Positions 16,116 to 24,609 are shown, numbered from the stretch's first letter. The stretch: DNA of 39,202 nt from Acidobacteriota bacterium (GCA_025456205.1 JALOLA010000041.1:1-39202); one strand, 5' to 3'. A program made the numbers and translations. Notes: generated from the letters alone by a model not told the origin.

Positions 16116-17747
16116 ATGAGCATGAAAAAGTACCTGACGCTCTCGTTCGTAACAGTCATAACGCTTCTGGCCATGCCGCTGGCCGCGGCGGAAATGGGAA
16201 TATATGGCCATATTTCATTCGTCGACAGCGGGGCCCTGGTCATGCGCGAGGATGGCAGCAAGGACCAGGCAATGGTCAACCTGCCCCTTGCCCCGGGGGA
16301 CACCGTCATCACTTCCGCCGGGGGACGCTGCGAGCTGCAGTTCGACAACGGCACCGTCATCCGCCTGGACAAGGGCTCCCGACTGCGCCTGGCCACGATC
16401 CTGGCCCCCAGCCTGACATCGGACTGGAAGATCACCACCCTGGAGCTGGAGAGAGGGCAATTGTATGCCCTGCCCCAGTCCTACAGCCGCGAGATGTTCC
16501 AGGTCGTCACTCCCAACGCGGCCGCCAACCTCAAGAGCCGCGTACGGGCCACCATCCGCCTGGACAGTGACGGTGGCACATCGTTCTTCTCCGACGGCGG
16601 CAAGTTCCAGCTCCTTTACGGGGCCGATGTCCGTTCCCTGAAAATTGCGACGGTCAGGTCCGATCGCCCCCTGGCCATCACCGCGGCCAGTGTTCCCGCC
16701 GCAGGGGTGGAAGCGCGCGACATCGAGTTCCGGGCCTGGAACGAGTATGTCGACAAGCATTTCAAGGAATTGCATTACGGCATCAGCAAGGTGCCGTCCA
16801 AGCTCAAGTTCGGGAACACTGCCCTGACCTACTGGGCCGAGAAATGGTCGTCCATCTTCGGCGAGTGGATCTACGACGAGCTGTTCGGCTACGTGTGGCG
16901 GCCGGCCGACGACCGCTTCGCTTTTGCCGAGCGGCCATTCTTCCATGCCGATTTCGCGCGTGTCGGCGACGTGCTTTTTCTGGTCCCGCAGCAGTCGTGG
17001 GGCTGGGTGCCGGCGCACATGGGGACCTGGGTGTGGATGAAGCGGGGTTGGACGTGGATCCCGGGCGACTGGTTCCATAGCGGCGTAGTCGACTATATGG
17101 GCCTGTATTCTTTTCCCATCAATTCCCACTACTACTCGTTCCCCACGTTCGACTATTACTGGCATCGTTATTGGCATGCGCAGCCGGGTTGGCCCAAAGG
17201 CTACCTGCATCGACCCGGGATGCCGGGGCTTCCCGGACCGGTGATCGGGCTGCTCAAGAAAGTCGGCAAAGTCCCGGCCAGCCATGAGGGCAGGCGCCTG
17301 GCCGTCGAAAAGGCCGTGACGCCCATCGAAGGCGTGAAGCTGCCCCCCGCGCCGAACCGGCCCCGCATGCAAATGCCGGTTCCCGGCTCCGTTGTCAAGG
17401 CGGGCGCCCTGCCCATTTTGAAGAACGGCGCTCCTGCCGGACCTGATGCCAGCGTCCTGAAGCGCGACTGGAACCCCGACAGCCGCTGGGCGACGCGGCG
17501 CTTCGTGACCATTCATTATGCGGGGAACGCCGTGGTGTGCCCCGAGCTCAAGCTTTCCTCTGACGACCTGCGCGGCGTCGAGCGCGTCATGCTGCGCGAC
17601 TCGGCCCGGTTGCATGGTCCCGGATCCTCCACCACGCGCTCGCAGTCGGACTCGAGCAGCAGTTCCACATCCGCGGACCGGGCAGCCAACGGCTCCCAGG
17701 GTAATTCCGGGGAGCGCGTGAAGACCGACGACGGCAAAGGCAAATAG
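16116..17747 (+). CDS. FecR-domain, DUF6600-like Trp/Tyr-rich exported protein
   Basis: 543 residues from the ATG at 16116, which follows AGGAGG; the frame is open further upstream but the signal peptide MSMKKYLTLSF..MPLAAA fixes the start. Residues about 30-160 are a FecR-type beta domain: LAPGDTVITSAGGRCELQF and NGTVIRLDKGSRLRL, the pattern seen in DUF6600 proteins. Residues about 250-370 are rich in Trp, Tyr and His (WGWVPAHMGTWVWMKRGWTW, YYWHRYWHAQPGW), the DUF6600-type surface region. The C-terminus is a Ser/Thr/Asp/Lys-rich low-complexity tail. It is probably periplasmic or surface-exposed. Despite the FecR domain, no sigma factor is adjacent. A strong terminator follows. Confidence 0.82.
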   Translation: MSMKKYLTLSFVTVITLLAMPLAAAEMGIYGHISFVDSGALVMREDGSKDQAMVNLPLAPGDTVITSAGGRCELQFDNGTVIRLDKGSRLRLATILAPSLTSDWKITTLELERGQLYALPQSYSREMFQVVTPNAAANLKSRVRATIRLDSDGGTSFFSDGGKFQLLYGADVRSLKIATVRSDRPLAITAASVPAAGVEARDIEFRAWNEYVDKHFKELHYGISKVPSKLKFGNTALTYWAEKWSSIFGEWIYDELFGYVWRPADDRFAFAERPFFHADFARVGDVLFLVPQQSWGWVPAHMGTWVWMKRGWTWIPGDWFHSGVVDYMGLYSFPINSHYYSFPTFDYYWHRYWHAQPGWPKGYLHRPGMPGLPGPVIGLLKKVGKVPASHEGRRLAVEKAVTPIEGVKLPPAPNRPRMQMPVPGSVVKAGALPILKNGAPAGPDASVLKRDWNPDSRWATRRFVTIHYAGNAVVCPELKLSSDDLRGVERVMLRDSARLHGPGSSTTRSQSDSSSSSTSADRAANGSQGNSGERVKTDDGKGK

Positions 17748-17788
17748 GTTCCGCTATCCGGGGCATGCCGCCCCGGGACAGGATTACG

Positions 17789-17823
17789 GCCCGGCCGGCC
17801 AAGCGTGGCGGCCGGGCTTTTTT
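17789..17823 (+). terminator. Intrinsic terminator after the FecR-type gene
   Basis: A perfect 9-base-pair stem (GCCCGGCCG at 17789-17797 with CGGCCGGGC at 17809-17817), an 11-base loop and six T. The T-run overlaps the stop codon of the convergent symporter gene. Confidence 0.9.
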
Positions 17824-19288
17824 AATGCCCGGGGGTGGCGGCGGACGGTTTTTTGGGCAGCACGATCGAAGCGATGACCGCCACGGCGCCGGCCACGAAA
17901 AAGGTAAGCAGGCGCGAGGTGATCCTGGCGTTCATGCCGCTGACGCTCCACACCACGGTGAACAGCAGGCCGCTGACGATGGTGGCGATCACCGCCCGGC
18001 CGTGGTAGCGTTTCCAGAAGAGGGTGAGCAGGATGACCACCGAAAAGGTGCCGCCGACCCCGGCCCAGACATAGCCCACCACGGTGAAGATGAGGCGGGT
18101 GGGAATGAGGTAGGCCAGGGCCAGGGCGACGGCGGCCAGCAGCCCGGTGATGAGGCGCGAGCGCCGCAGGCAGGCCAGCGGGTCGTCGTTCCCGGCCCGC
18201 GGGCCCACCAGGTTCTCCGAGAGCTCGGAGGCCGACAGCACCAGCAGCGAGTCGGCGGTGGAAATCATGGCGGCGATGGCGCCGGTGATCAGCAGGGCGG
18301 CGATGGCCGGCGGAAAAAGCGTCAGCAGCACGGAGGGCAGCACATGCTCCTGGTCCTTCAGCCCGCCCGGTCCAAAGATGGCCAGGCCGATCCAGCCGAT
18401 GGCCAGCGCGCCCGTATAGGCGACCAGGGTCCAGGCGATGCCGATGTTCCTGGCCTTCCTGGCCTGGGCGGCGTCCTTGATGGCCATGAAGCGCATGCTC
18501 AGCTGCGGCTGGCCGCCCAGGTAGCCGAAGAACCACGAGAAGCCGGCCATGATCATCACGCCGGCGGCGAATCCTGACGCCGCCCCGGTGAGAGACAGAT
18601 AGTTCGGTCCAGCGGCTTTCAGGGCCGCGGGAATGGAAGCGGCGAACAGGCCCGGGGTCCTGGCGATATACAGGATGCCGAAGATCGGGGTTACGACCAG
18701 GGTGACGATCATCAGCACGGCCTGGACGCAGTCGGTGTAGACCACGCTGCGGAAGCCGCCGTAGATGGTGTAGGGGACGATGATCAGCGCTGTCAGCAGC
18801 ATGCCCCATTTCTCCGTCAGGCCGAAGAGGGTGAACAGGGTCTTGCCGCCGCCGAGGAACTGGGCGCCGACATAGAAGAAAAAGAAAAAAACGATGGCCA
18901 GGCTGGCAACGGCGCGGATCGCTTTTTCCATCTCGCCGTGCTTCCTGGCGATGTACTCGCTGAAGGTGTTCACCTGGTATTTCTCGGCCTCGTCGCGCAG
19001 GCGCCAGGCCAGCCCGGCCCAGGCGGTGATGATGCCGGCGACGCAGCCCAGAGCGGTCCAGACCTCGACGAGGCCGGTGGCATAGGCCATGCCCGGCAGG
19101 CCCAGCAGGGCCCAGGACGATTCGCCGGTGGCCCTCTCCGACAGCGCCGCCGCCCAGCCTGGCAGGTCCCGGCCGGCGATGGCAAAGTCGCAGTTATTCT
19201 TGACCTTGCGCCCCTGGTAGAGCCCCCAAATGATCAGCAGGGCGAAATACCCCACCATGACCAGCAGTATCTGCGCATACCCCGCCAT
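17822..19288 (-). CDS. Sodium:solute symporter (SSS family, PutP-like)
   Basis: A 488-residue inner-membrane protein with about 13 TM segments, the LeuT-fold SSS family. Signatures: SERATGESSWALLGLPGMAY in TM1/TM2, GGFRSVVYTDCVQAVLM (the classic SSS block) and AAMISTADSLLVLSASEL, where the adjacent Ser/Thr line the Na2 site in PutP. The closest well-known relative is the Na+/proline symporter PutP, but substrate cannot be fixed from motifs alone. GGAGGG three to eight bases before the ATG supports the start. It stands alone and converges on the FecR-type gene. Confidence 0.9.
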   Translation of the reverse strand: MAGYAQILLVMVGYFALLIIWGLYQGRKVKNNCDFAIAGRDLPGWAAALSERATGESSWALLGLPGMAYATGLVEVWTALGCVAGIITAWAGLAWRLRDEAEKYQVNTFSEYIARKHGEMEKAIRAVASLAIVFFFFFYVGAQFLGGGKTLFTLFGLTEKWGMLLTALIIVPYTIYGGFRSVVYTDCVQAVLMIVTLVVTPIFGILYIARTPGLFAASIPAALKAAGPNYLSLTGAASGFAAGVMIMAGFSWFFGYLGGQPQLSMRFMAIKDAAQARKARNIGIAWTLVAYTGALAIGWIGLAIFGPGGLKDQEHVLPSVLLTLFPPAIAALLITGAIAAMISTADSLLVLSASELSENLVGPRAGNDDPLACLRRSRLITGLLAAVALALAYLIPTRLIFTVVGYVWAGVGGTFSVVILLTLFWKRYHGRAVIATIVSGLLFTVVWSVSGMNARITSRLLTFFVAGAVAVIASIVLPKKPSAATPGH

Positions 19289-19372
19289 ATTCCCTCCTGG
19301 ATTCCCGGTTGCGAAGCACTATTCTAGAAAATGGCGACAGATTTTTCAATGCCTCACAACTGGTTGTCCCCG

Positions 19373-19654
19373 CTATTTATACAGGCAGAGGTAGGCGCTC
19401 TCTTCGGCCACCTTGAGCTGGAATTTTTTTCGGGCCGGTATGGCGAATTTCTTTCCGGGTCCATAGGCCCTCCAGGTCTTTCGCCCCGGGAGCTTGACCG
19501 TCAGCTTGCCGCTGATCACCTGCATGATCTCCAGCGTCGAGGTGCCGAATTCGTACTCGCCGGGCGCCATGACGCCGATGGTGGCCGGGCCGGCCGGGCT
19601 TTCGAACGCCAGCGACTTGACCTTGCCGTCGAAATACTCGTTGACCTTGAACAT
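19373..19654 (-). CDS. ppnP: Pyrimidine/purine nucleoside phosphorylase PpnP (DUF1255)
   Basis: A 93-residue single-cupin protein, the length of E. coli PpnP/YaiE. The frame extends upstream to 19780, but that part is repeat sequence. AAGGAGG lies nine bases before the ATG at 19654 ([18 protein letters not shown]), so I start there. [33 protein letters not shown] and the C-terminal ESAYLCLY are family blocks. PpnP splits diverse purine and pyrimidine nucleosides with phosphate to give the base and ribose-1-phosphate. Monocistronic, with an extended -10 promoter immediately upstream. Confidence 0.92.
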   Translation of the reverse strand: MFKVNEYFDGKVKSLAFESPAGPATIGVMAPGEYEFGTSTLEIMQVISGKLTVKLPGRKTWRAYGPGKKFAIPARKKFQLKVAEESAYLCLYK

Positions 19655-19687
19655 GATGGCGTGCCTCCTTTCCTGGAATTCCCCTGG

Positions 19688-19696
19688 ATTATAACA
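19688..19696 (-). promoter_or_regulatory. Extended -10 promoter (TGTTATAAT) of ppnP
   Basis: On the minus strand a perfect TATAAT (19688-19693) is preceded by TGT, which gives the TGN extended -10. The -35 position would fall in the adjacent heptamer repeat and does not match the consensus, as expected for extended -10 promoters. Confidence 0.6.
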
Positions 19697-19707
19697 CAGC
19701 GAGCTTT

Positions 19708-19802
19708 CGTGATGAGTAATGCGTAATGCGTGATGAGCAAATGCAGGATCAAGAACTATTGCGATTTTTTTTCTCATCACGGATCACTCATCACGCATCA
19801 CG
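19708..19802. repeat. Inverted pair of heptamer tracts (GTRATGM family), large imperfect hairpin
   Basis: Left arm 19708-19737 holds four 7-base units (GTGATGA, GTAATGC types). Right arm 19773-19802 holds four units of the same family on the other strand. The 30-base arms match at 25 of 30 positions as an inverted repeat around a 35-base loop that contains a run of eight T. It lies between ppnP and the sigma factor gene. Confidence 0.85.
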
Positions 19803-19886
19803 ATCATTTTGTTGATTCAGGGAATAATATGTCACCTGGCGCGTTTATAGGGTATGATGCAGGAAGCGGTTCTGGAGATCGAGACG

Positions 19887-20420
19887 ATGATGCCCCCACA
19901 CCTTGTCCTGGCCCGGGAACCCGTCGACCTGCAGGACCTTCTCGCCTGCCGTGACCGGGTGTACTGCCTGTGCCTGGGATTCGCAGGCAACGCGGCGGAT
20001 GCCCGCGACCTGGCCCAGGAAACCTTTGCCAAGGCGCTGAGCCACTATGAGGCCGACCGTCCCGAAAACCCCCAGGCCTGGATCATGCGCATCGCGCGCA
20101 ACACCTGCCTCGACCAGGCGCGGCGCAGGAAGTCACGGGGGCCCCTGCACCCCATCTCGGAGTGGACCGCCGTGGATGGGCGTACCCCGGAGAGCGAAGC
20201 CGGCAGGGAGGAGGAGATCGCCATCGTGCGCCGCGCCATCGCCGCGCTGCCCGGACGCCTGCGCGAAGTGCTGGTCATGCGCGAGTATGGCGAGCTCGCC
20301 TACCAGGAGATCGCGCTGGCGCTGGACCTCAGCGCCGGCACGGTCATGTCGCGCCTGAACCGGGCCCGCCGCGCCGTATTGAAGTTCTACCGCGAGGAAC
20401 ACCATGAAAAAACAAATTGA
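19887..20420 (+). CDS. ECF-type RNA polymerase sigma factor
   Basis: About 177 residues from the ATG at 19887, chosen because GGAG lies nine bases before it; an ATG at 19854 in the same frame would add 11 residues. Region 2 is visible as DARDLAQETFAKALSHYE and AWIMRIARNTCLDQARRR. Region 4 is visible as LPGRLREVLVMREYGELAYQ, ending in a helix-turn-helix (EIALALDLSAGTVMSRLNRA). There is no region 3, as in ECF sigmas. The next gene starts 17 bases before its stop and encodes a one-TM protein, the usual place of a cognate anti-sigma factor. Confidence 0.92.
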   Translation: MMPPHLVLAREPVDLQDLLACRDRVYCLCLGFAGNAADARDLAQETFAKALSHYEADRPENPQAWIMRIARNTCLDQARRRKSRGPLHPISEWTAVDGRTPESEAGREEEIAIVRRAIAALPGRLREVLVMREYGELAYQEIALALDLSAGTVMSRLNRARRAVLKFYREEHHEKTN

Positions 20421-20946
20421 TCCGTGGGCTGAGATCGCCGGGCTGATCGCCCTCGAGAAAAAGGCGGCGCTCGCCGATTTCCGCGCCCGCGAATTCGCCC
20501 CCGGCGTCCTGCCAGCGCGCCGGTCCGTGCCGACTGCGGAACAGCGGCCGGTCCTGCGCCGTACCGTGTTGGCCCTGGCCGCCTCGATCCTCTTCGCCGC
20601 CGGACTGACAGCCCTCTGGCTGCTGAAGGGGAGCTGGGGCAGCATTTCTTCCGAGCCGGTGCTGGCCGGACTGTTGTCTGACACCTATCTTTACCACCGG
20701 TCTGGAAGCGGCGAAGCCGCAGCATCCGCAACGGTTGCGAAAGCTCCCGTCAATCCGCACTTTGCCGCCTGGATCGAGGTAGGCCTCGGGCGCACCGCCT
20801 CCGAGGCGGAAGCCGTGGACCCCCAGGCCCCGGTCGAACGCGGCGACCCGCTGGAAGTGCGGCGCAAGCTGAGCCGGATGATCCGCGAGGACGCGCTGGA
20901 GCGGCTGTTGACGCAATTTCGAGGAATTCATGAAAAGGAGGCATAA
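20404..20946 (+). CDS. Single-TM protein, candidate anti-sigma factor
   Basis: 180 residues. An N-terminal cytoplasmic segment of about 55 residues is followed by one TM helix (about 58-78, VLALAASILFAAGLTALWLL) and a C-terminal extracytoplasmic part of about 100 residues. This topology and the overlap with the sigma gene are typical of anti-sigma factors. However, the N-terminal part lacks the HxxxCxxC zinc motif, and I cannot recognise an anti-sigma domain. The call rests on position and topology. Its C-terminal part (RRKLSRMIREDALERLLTQF) is helical and charged. It overlaps the Shine-Dalgarno of the next gene. Confidence 0.6.
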   Translation: MKKQIDPWAEIAGLIALEKKAALADFRAREFAPGVLPARRSVPTAEQRPVLRRTVLALAASILFAAGLTALWLLKGSWGSISSEPVLAGLLSDTYLYHRSGSGEAAASATVAKAPVNPHFAAWIEVGLGRTASEAEAVDPQAPVERGDPLEVRRKLSRMIREDALERLLTQFRGIHEKEA

Positions 20947-20947
20947 A

Positions 20948-21589
20948 ATGAAAAGGAAAGTATTGGTATCGCTGGTTGCGCTGTTGGGCATCGGCTTGCA
21001 TGCCGGGGAGCCGGCGGTCCCGGAGGCAGGCTTCGCTCCGACCGCCGAGGTCGCCGCTCCTGCAGGTGAGCCGGCCGCGATCAAGGACGGCTACGCCCTG
21101 CTCAACTCCCTTCTGACCCTGTTCGAGAACCTCTTGCTCGAAAAGAAGCCGGCGCCGGGGGAAGAGAAGGTGACCAAGGGCGGATTGGCCCTGGTCGACG
21201 AGAGGCTCTCCCAGCTGGGCATCGACTCCAAAGCGGCCCTGGAAGCCGGCCTGATCGACAAGATCTTCTTCCACCGCTTCCGGCGCCTGCTGATGCACTA
21301 CAAGCTGATCATCACGCCGGTGGTCCGCGGCGATCTGCTCAAGGACCTGTTCGCGCGGGCCTTCGACGATTTTACCTGGAGCGTCACCTATGAGCGCTGG
21401 GCTTGGGAGGACAAGGACGGCATCGCCAAGATGGCGGCGGCCGTGGAGGAGGAGTTCGTGCAGCTGATGATCTATCTGGACACGCGCCAGAAGCGCGACG
21501 AGCTCAAGAAGAAGATCGGCATGCGCATGCTGCCGCCACCGCCGCCCCCGCCGGGGAAAAAGAAATCCGAGGTCAAGAAACCGGAATAG
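20948..21589 (+). CDS. Exported helical protein with Pro-rich, Lys-rich tail, unknown function
   Basis: 213 residues from the ATG at 20948, preceded by AAAAGGAGG; an in-frame ATG at 20930 would contain that Shine-Dalgarno and is rejected. A signal peptide (about 1-18, ending ..GIGLHAG) is followed by an Ala/Pro-rich linker and a helical domain (about 35-190) with many Leu, Phe and charged residues. A run of seven prolines and a Lys-rich end close the protein. It is third in the sigma/anti-sigma operon, so it may be the regulated or signalling envelope component. Not recognised. A clear terminator follows. Confidence 0.65.
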   Translation: MKRKVLVSLVALLGIGLHAGEPAVPEAGFAPTAEVAAPAGEPAAIKDGYALLNSLLTLFENLLLEKKPAPGEEKVTKGGLALVDERLSQLGIDSKAALEAGLIDKIFFHRFRRLLMHYKLIITPVVRGDLLKDLFARAFDDFTWSVTYERWAWEDKDGIAKMAAAVEEEFVQLMIYLDTRQKRDELKKKIGMRMLPPPPPPPGKKKSEVKKPE

Positions 21590-21619
21590 CGACGAAATTC
21601 ATCTTTTTCTTTTAGACTG

Positions 21620-21656
21620 AAACCCGCCCGGCTCCGGCCGCGGCGGGTTTCTTTTT
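21620..21656 (+). terminator. Intrinsic terminator of the sigma-factor operon
   Basis: A 9-base-pair stem (AAACCCGCC at 21620-21628 with GGCGGGTTT at 21642-21650) with a 13-base loop, followed by CTTTTTG. The minus-strand operon ends just beyond it, at 21664, but the other side has no clean T-run. Confidence 0.88.
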
Positions 21657-21663
21657 GCCGGGG

Positions 21664-22677
21664 TCAATACGTGAGGATATGGATGGCGCTGACCGCCTTG
21701 AGGGCGCGGTCGGAAAAGAAATCGGCGGCTGGGAAGATGGCGAAACGCCCGCCGTCGCTCCCCTCACCGCGGTCGAGCAGAAGGAAATCGGCCTGGTCGT
21801 TGCGGTTGAACAGCTCGCTGCAGCTCATGGCGATTCGGTAGCCGTCGACCGAGGCGGCGACCAAGTAGCCCCGACGCAGCGTGGCGGCGTCCACAGTGAC
21901 TGACCCCTTCAGGGCCTCGCTGAGCAGAAAACCGCCGAAGCGCTGGATGCCGTGGAATCCCTTGCCGCGACCGTAGAACACCGAGGGGAAAATGCGGCGT
22001 TCGGCCTTGGCGGGAACGCCCGAAAAAGCGGCTGCGCGGCCGTCGGCAGCGTAGACCCGGAACGTCGGCGCGAAGAGCGGTTTTTGGCCTTTTTTCCCCG
22101 CCGGATGGACCGGCGCCGAGAACACGGTGATGCGGGTCGGGGATTCCAGGATGCGTTCGCTGACCAGGTCGTTGCCGCAGACCAGGCGCATGGCGCCGGG
22201 CAGGGGCCAGTTCTCCTTGGTCTCGCTGGGGATGATCGGCGACACGCGATCGGCGATGAGGATGCGGTGCAGCGCCGTGGGATAAAAAATCTCGCCCCAG
22301 CTCAGGATGACCTTGTCCCCCTGGGCATTCTCCACCGCTACCAGCAGGTCGATGACCGAGCGGAATTCGGCCTCGTTCTTTTTGGCGACAACCATTTCCT
22401 TCAGGATGTCGAAGAGGGAGTAGCCGTCGTAGCGGTAGGAGCCGACGAAGGAGAGGCCGTCCTTCGCCATCCGCGCCTCGCGCACGATGAGCGAGCGCCG
22501 GGGCAGGAGTTCGAGGCTGACGGCGCCGGGCGCGGCCACCTCACCGAGCACCTCGACACTCAGGGTGCCGGCCAGGTTCTTTACCGGCGTGTTGTCGTAG
22601 AAGTCGTTGTTCTCCTGGCCGAATCCGGCCAGGGCGAAGCAGAGGAGCGCGGCGATTAAAAATGTTCTTGTTTTCAT
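21664..22677 (-). CDS. Exported protein with two tandem sulfite-oxidase-fold (molybdopterin-binding-like) domains
   Basis: 337 residues with a signal peptide (about 1-20, ..CFALAGFGQ). Two similar halves can be seen. The first (about 45-195) has YRYDGYSLFDILKEM, LLVAVENAQGDKVILSWGEI and GAMRLVCGND..PTRITVF. The second (about 225-335) has FGGFLLSEALKG, YLVAASVDGYRIAMSCSELF and FAIFPAADFFSDRALKAVSAI. Each follows the G-x-L-x-D-x-L, then DGY, then LV-x-x-D-x-x-R-x-V-x-x-I pattern of PF00174-like (oxidoreductase molybdopterin-binding) domains. I cannot show that the Moco-ligating cysteine is present. The gene starts 27 bases after the TonB-receptor stop and is surely its operon partner; with the Moco-type leader this suggests a periplasmic Mo/W or Moco-related role. 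Confidence 0.72.
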   Translation of the reverse strand: MKTRTFLIAALLCFALAGFGQENNDFYDNTPVKNLAGTLSVEVLGEVAAPGAVSLELLPRRSLIVREARMAKDGLSFVGSYRYDGYSLFDILKEMVVAKKNEAEFRSVIDLLVAVENAQGDKVILSWGEIFYPTALHRILIADRVSPIIPSETKENWPLPGAMRLVCGNDLVSERILESPTRITVFSAPVHPAGKKGQKPLFAPTFRVYAADGRAAAFSGVPAKAERRIFPSVFYGRGKGFHGIQRFGGFLLSEALKGSVTVDAATLRRGYLVAASVDGYRIAMSCSELFNRNDQADFLLLDRGEGSDGGRFAIFPAADFFSDRALKAVSAIHILTY

Positions 22678-22704
22678 TGGCTTATTTCTCCTTGGTTGTT
22701 CTAA

Positions 22705-24609
22705 TTACTTTCTTTCCAGGAAAAAGCGCGTTCCCGCGGTGAAGGAGCGGGCCTTCATCGGCCAGCCGGGCTCGCTCCAGTACTCATTGTTCAGCAGGTT
22801 TTCCGCCTTGACATAGAGGCTGAACTTGCCGAAGCTGCGCTCCAGGGCGGCGTTGACGATGGCATAGGGGTCGACGATGACCACGCCGGCATTGGAGTGG
22901 TAAATGGAGTCGGAGGCATAAATTCCCCAGAATGTCAGGGAAAAGAGATTGGCACGGTAGAAGCGCAGCGAGGCGTTCAACTGGGATGCCGGGATAAGGT
23001 CGAGGCGCTCGCCGTTCTCCTCGTTCTCGGTGTCGAGCCAGGTGTAGCTGGCCGCGACGGAAACGGGGCCGAAGGCCTTGCGCGCCTCCAGCTCGAAGCC
23101 GGTGATGCGCGCGCGGGCGACATTGATGTTCTGCTTGATGAAATCGGCGTTGATGCGGCTCTCGATCATGTCGCGGATGCGGTTCTGGAAAACGGCGCCG
23201 CTGATGAACCAGCCGCGGTCGTAGGTGAAGCCGAACTCGACGTTGGTGCCGATCTCGTCGCGCAGGTCGGGATTGCCGCCGTTCTCCGGCAGGCTGTAGA
23301 GGTTCTTCATCGAGGGAAAGCGCGATTTCTGCGAGAGGGTCAGGTGCAGGTCCACCCAGGCGCTGGGATTGAATTTCACGCCCAGGATGGGATTGAGGGT
23401 GGTCTTGTTCTCGCCGTCCTGCTTGTTCAGGTGGTCGATGCTGGCGCCGGCCATGAGCTCGACCTTGTCGCTGACGCGGAAGCGGTCCTCGAGCCCCAGC
23501 GAGAGCAGCTTGTGCTCGTAATGCTCCCAGGGCGCGCCGAGGGCGGACTGGGTGCTGACGTCGTCGTCGCGGTAGGAGGCGCTGGCGTGCAGCTGGTTCC
23601 TTTCCCCCAGCGGCACCATGCCCAGGACGAAGGCGCCCAGGGCGAAGTTGTCGTAGGTGGATTCCCAGGTCAGGTTGGCGAATTGGCTGTTCTTGTAGGC
23701 GTCCAGCACGTTGTAGTGCTTGACGTAGTAGAGGCGCGCCTTGACATAGCCGCCGTCGAGGACGGGAAAGCTGCCGCCCAGGTTGGCCAGCAGCCGCTGC
23801 CAGTCCCTGAAGCGCCAGTACTGCTGCTTGTAATACGCCGTGGCCGTGGGAATGCCGTATTCGGCCTGGTAGTAGCTGACCTCGGCCATGACCTCGGCGC
23901 CGTTGCCGGGATAGAAATACAGCTTGCCGCCCAGGTTGGTACGCTCGTGGTCGCTGTTCAGGCGCAGCTCGGTGTTGCCGCCGTTCACCCAATTGAAGCC
24001 GTCGGACGCCTCGCGGGACGCCGAGCCGGTGAACAGTACGTTGCGGCCGCGCAGGGCGCCGCTGGCATAGGCGCCATAGGTTTTCCGCGTCCCGTAGTCG
24101 AGGCGCAGGCTGAACTGGTCGCTCACCGGCCGCTTGCTGAGCACGTCGACAATGCCGCCCATGGCGTTGGGGCCGTAAAGGACCGACGATGCGCCCTTGA
24201 CCACCTTGACCGACTCGACCTGGTCGGCGGCGATGGCCTTGACGTCGAAGGAGTTGTAGTAGGGCTCGTAGATGGGAATGCCGTCGTAGAGCAGGGTGAT
24301 GCGATTCGTGCCCAGTCCGCGCAGCTTGACGCCCCATTCGCTCTTGGCGCCGCTGGAGACGTAGGTGCCGGGAACATAGGAAAGGATGTCGGACAGGTCC
24401 CTGGGCTTGAGCGGCTCGATCTTTTCAAGCTTCAGCTCCGAGGTGGCGGCGTAGGGGAGTTCCCGAGGGACCTTGGCCTCGACCGTGACCGATTCGGTGA
24501 TCATGGGCAGGACGACTTCCTTGTCTTTTTTCTCAGGCTTTTCTTCCTCGGCAGGGAGGAAAAAGCCGAGCATGAACAGGCACAGCATCAGAACGAAAAA
24601 CTTTTTCAT
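22705..24609 (-). CDS. TonB-dependent outer-membrane receptor, probable Mo/W or Moco uptake
   Basis: 634 residues, a BtuB-sized receptor rather than a large SusC type. A signal peptide (MKKFFVLMLCLFMLGFFLPA) and a TonB-box-like ESVTVEA (about 40) are followed by a plug domain (about 60-170: RDLSDILSYVPGTYVS, RITLLYDGIPIYE, VKVVKGASSVLYGPNAMGG) and a beta-barrel with alternating aromatic strands to the C-terminus (..FTAGTRFFLERK). GGAGG ten bases before the ATG supports the start. The ATG overlaps the stop of a small leader ORF (ATGA). The leader RNA looks like a Moco riboswitch, and the downstream partner has Moco-fold domains. The substrate (molybdate, tungstate, a chelate or the cofactor) is inference. 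Confidence 0.88.
   Translation of the reverse strand: MKKFFVLMLCLFMLGFFLPAEEEKPEKKDKEVVLPMITESVTVEAKVPRELPYAATSELKLEKIEPLKPRDLSDILSYVPGTYVSSGAKSEWGVKLRGLGTNRITLLYDGIPIYEPYYNSFDVKAIAADQVESVKVVKGASSVLYGPNAMGGIVDVLSKRPVSDQFSLRLDYGTRKTYGAYASGALRGRNVLFTGSASREASDGFNWVNGGNTELRLNSDHERTNLGGKLYFYPGNGAEVMAEVSYYQAEYGIPTATAYYKQQYWRFRDWQRLLANLGGSFPVLDGGYVKARLYYVKHYNVLDAYKNSQFANLTWESTYDNFALGAFVLGMVPLGERNQLHASASYRDDDVSTQSALGAPWEHYEHKLLSLGLEDRFRVSDKVELMAGASIDHLNKQDGENKTTLNPILGVKFNPSAWVDLHLTLSQKSRFPSMKNLYSLPENGGNPDLRDEIGTNVEFGFTYDRGWFISGAVFQNRIRDMIESRINADFIKQNINVARARITGFELEARKAFGPVSVAASYTWLDTENEENGERLDLIPASQLNASLRFYRANLFSLTFWGIYASDSIYHSNAGVVIVDPYAIVNAALERSFGKFSLYVKAENLLNNEYWSEPGWPMKARSFTAGTRFFLERK

Noticed and set aside
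19655-19780. N-terminal extension of PpnP
   Set aside because: It would add repeat-derived residues (HHALRITHH). The Shine-Dalgarno and family length fix the start at 19654.
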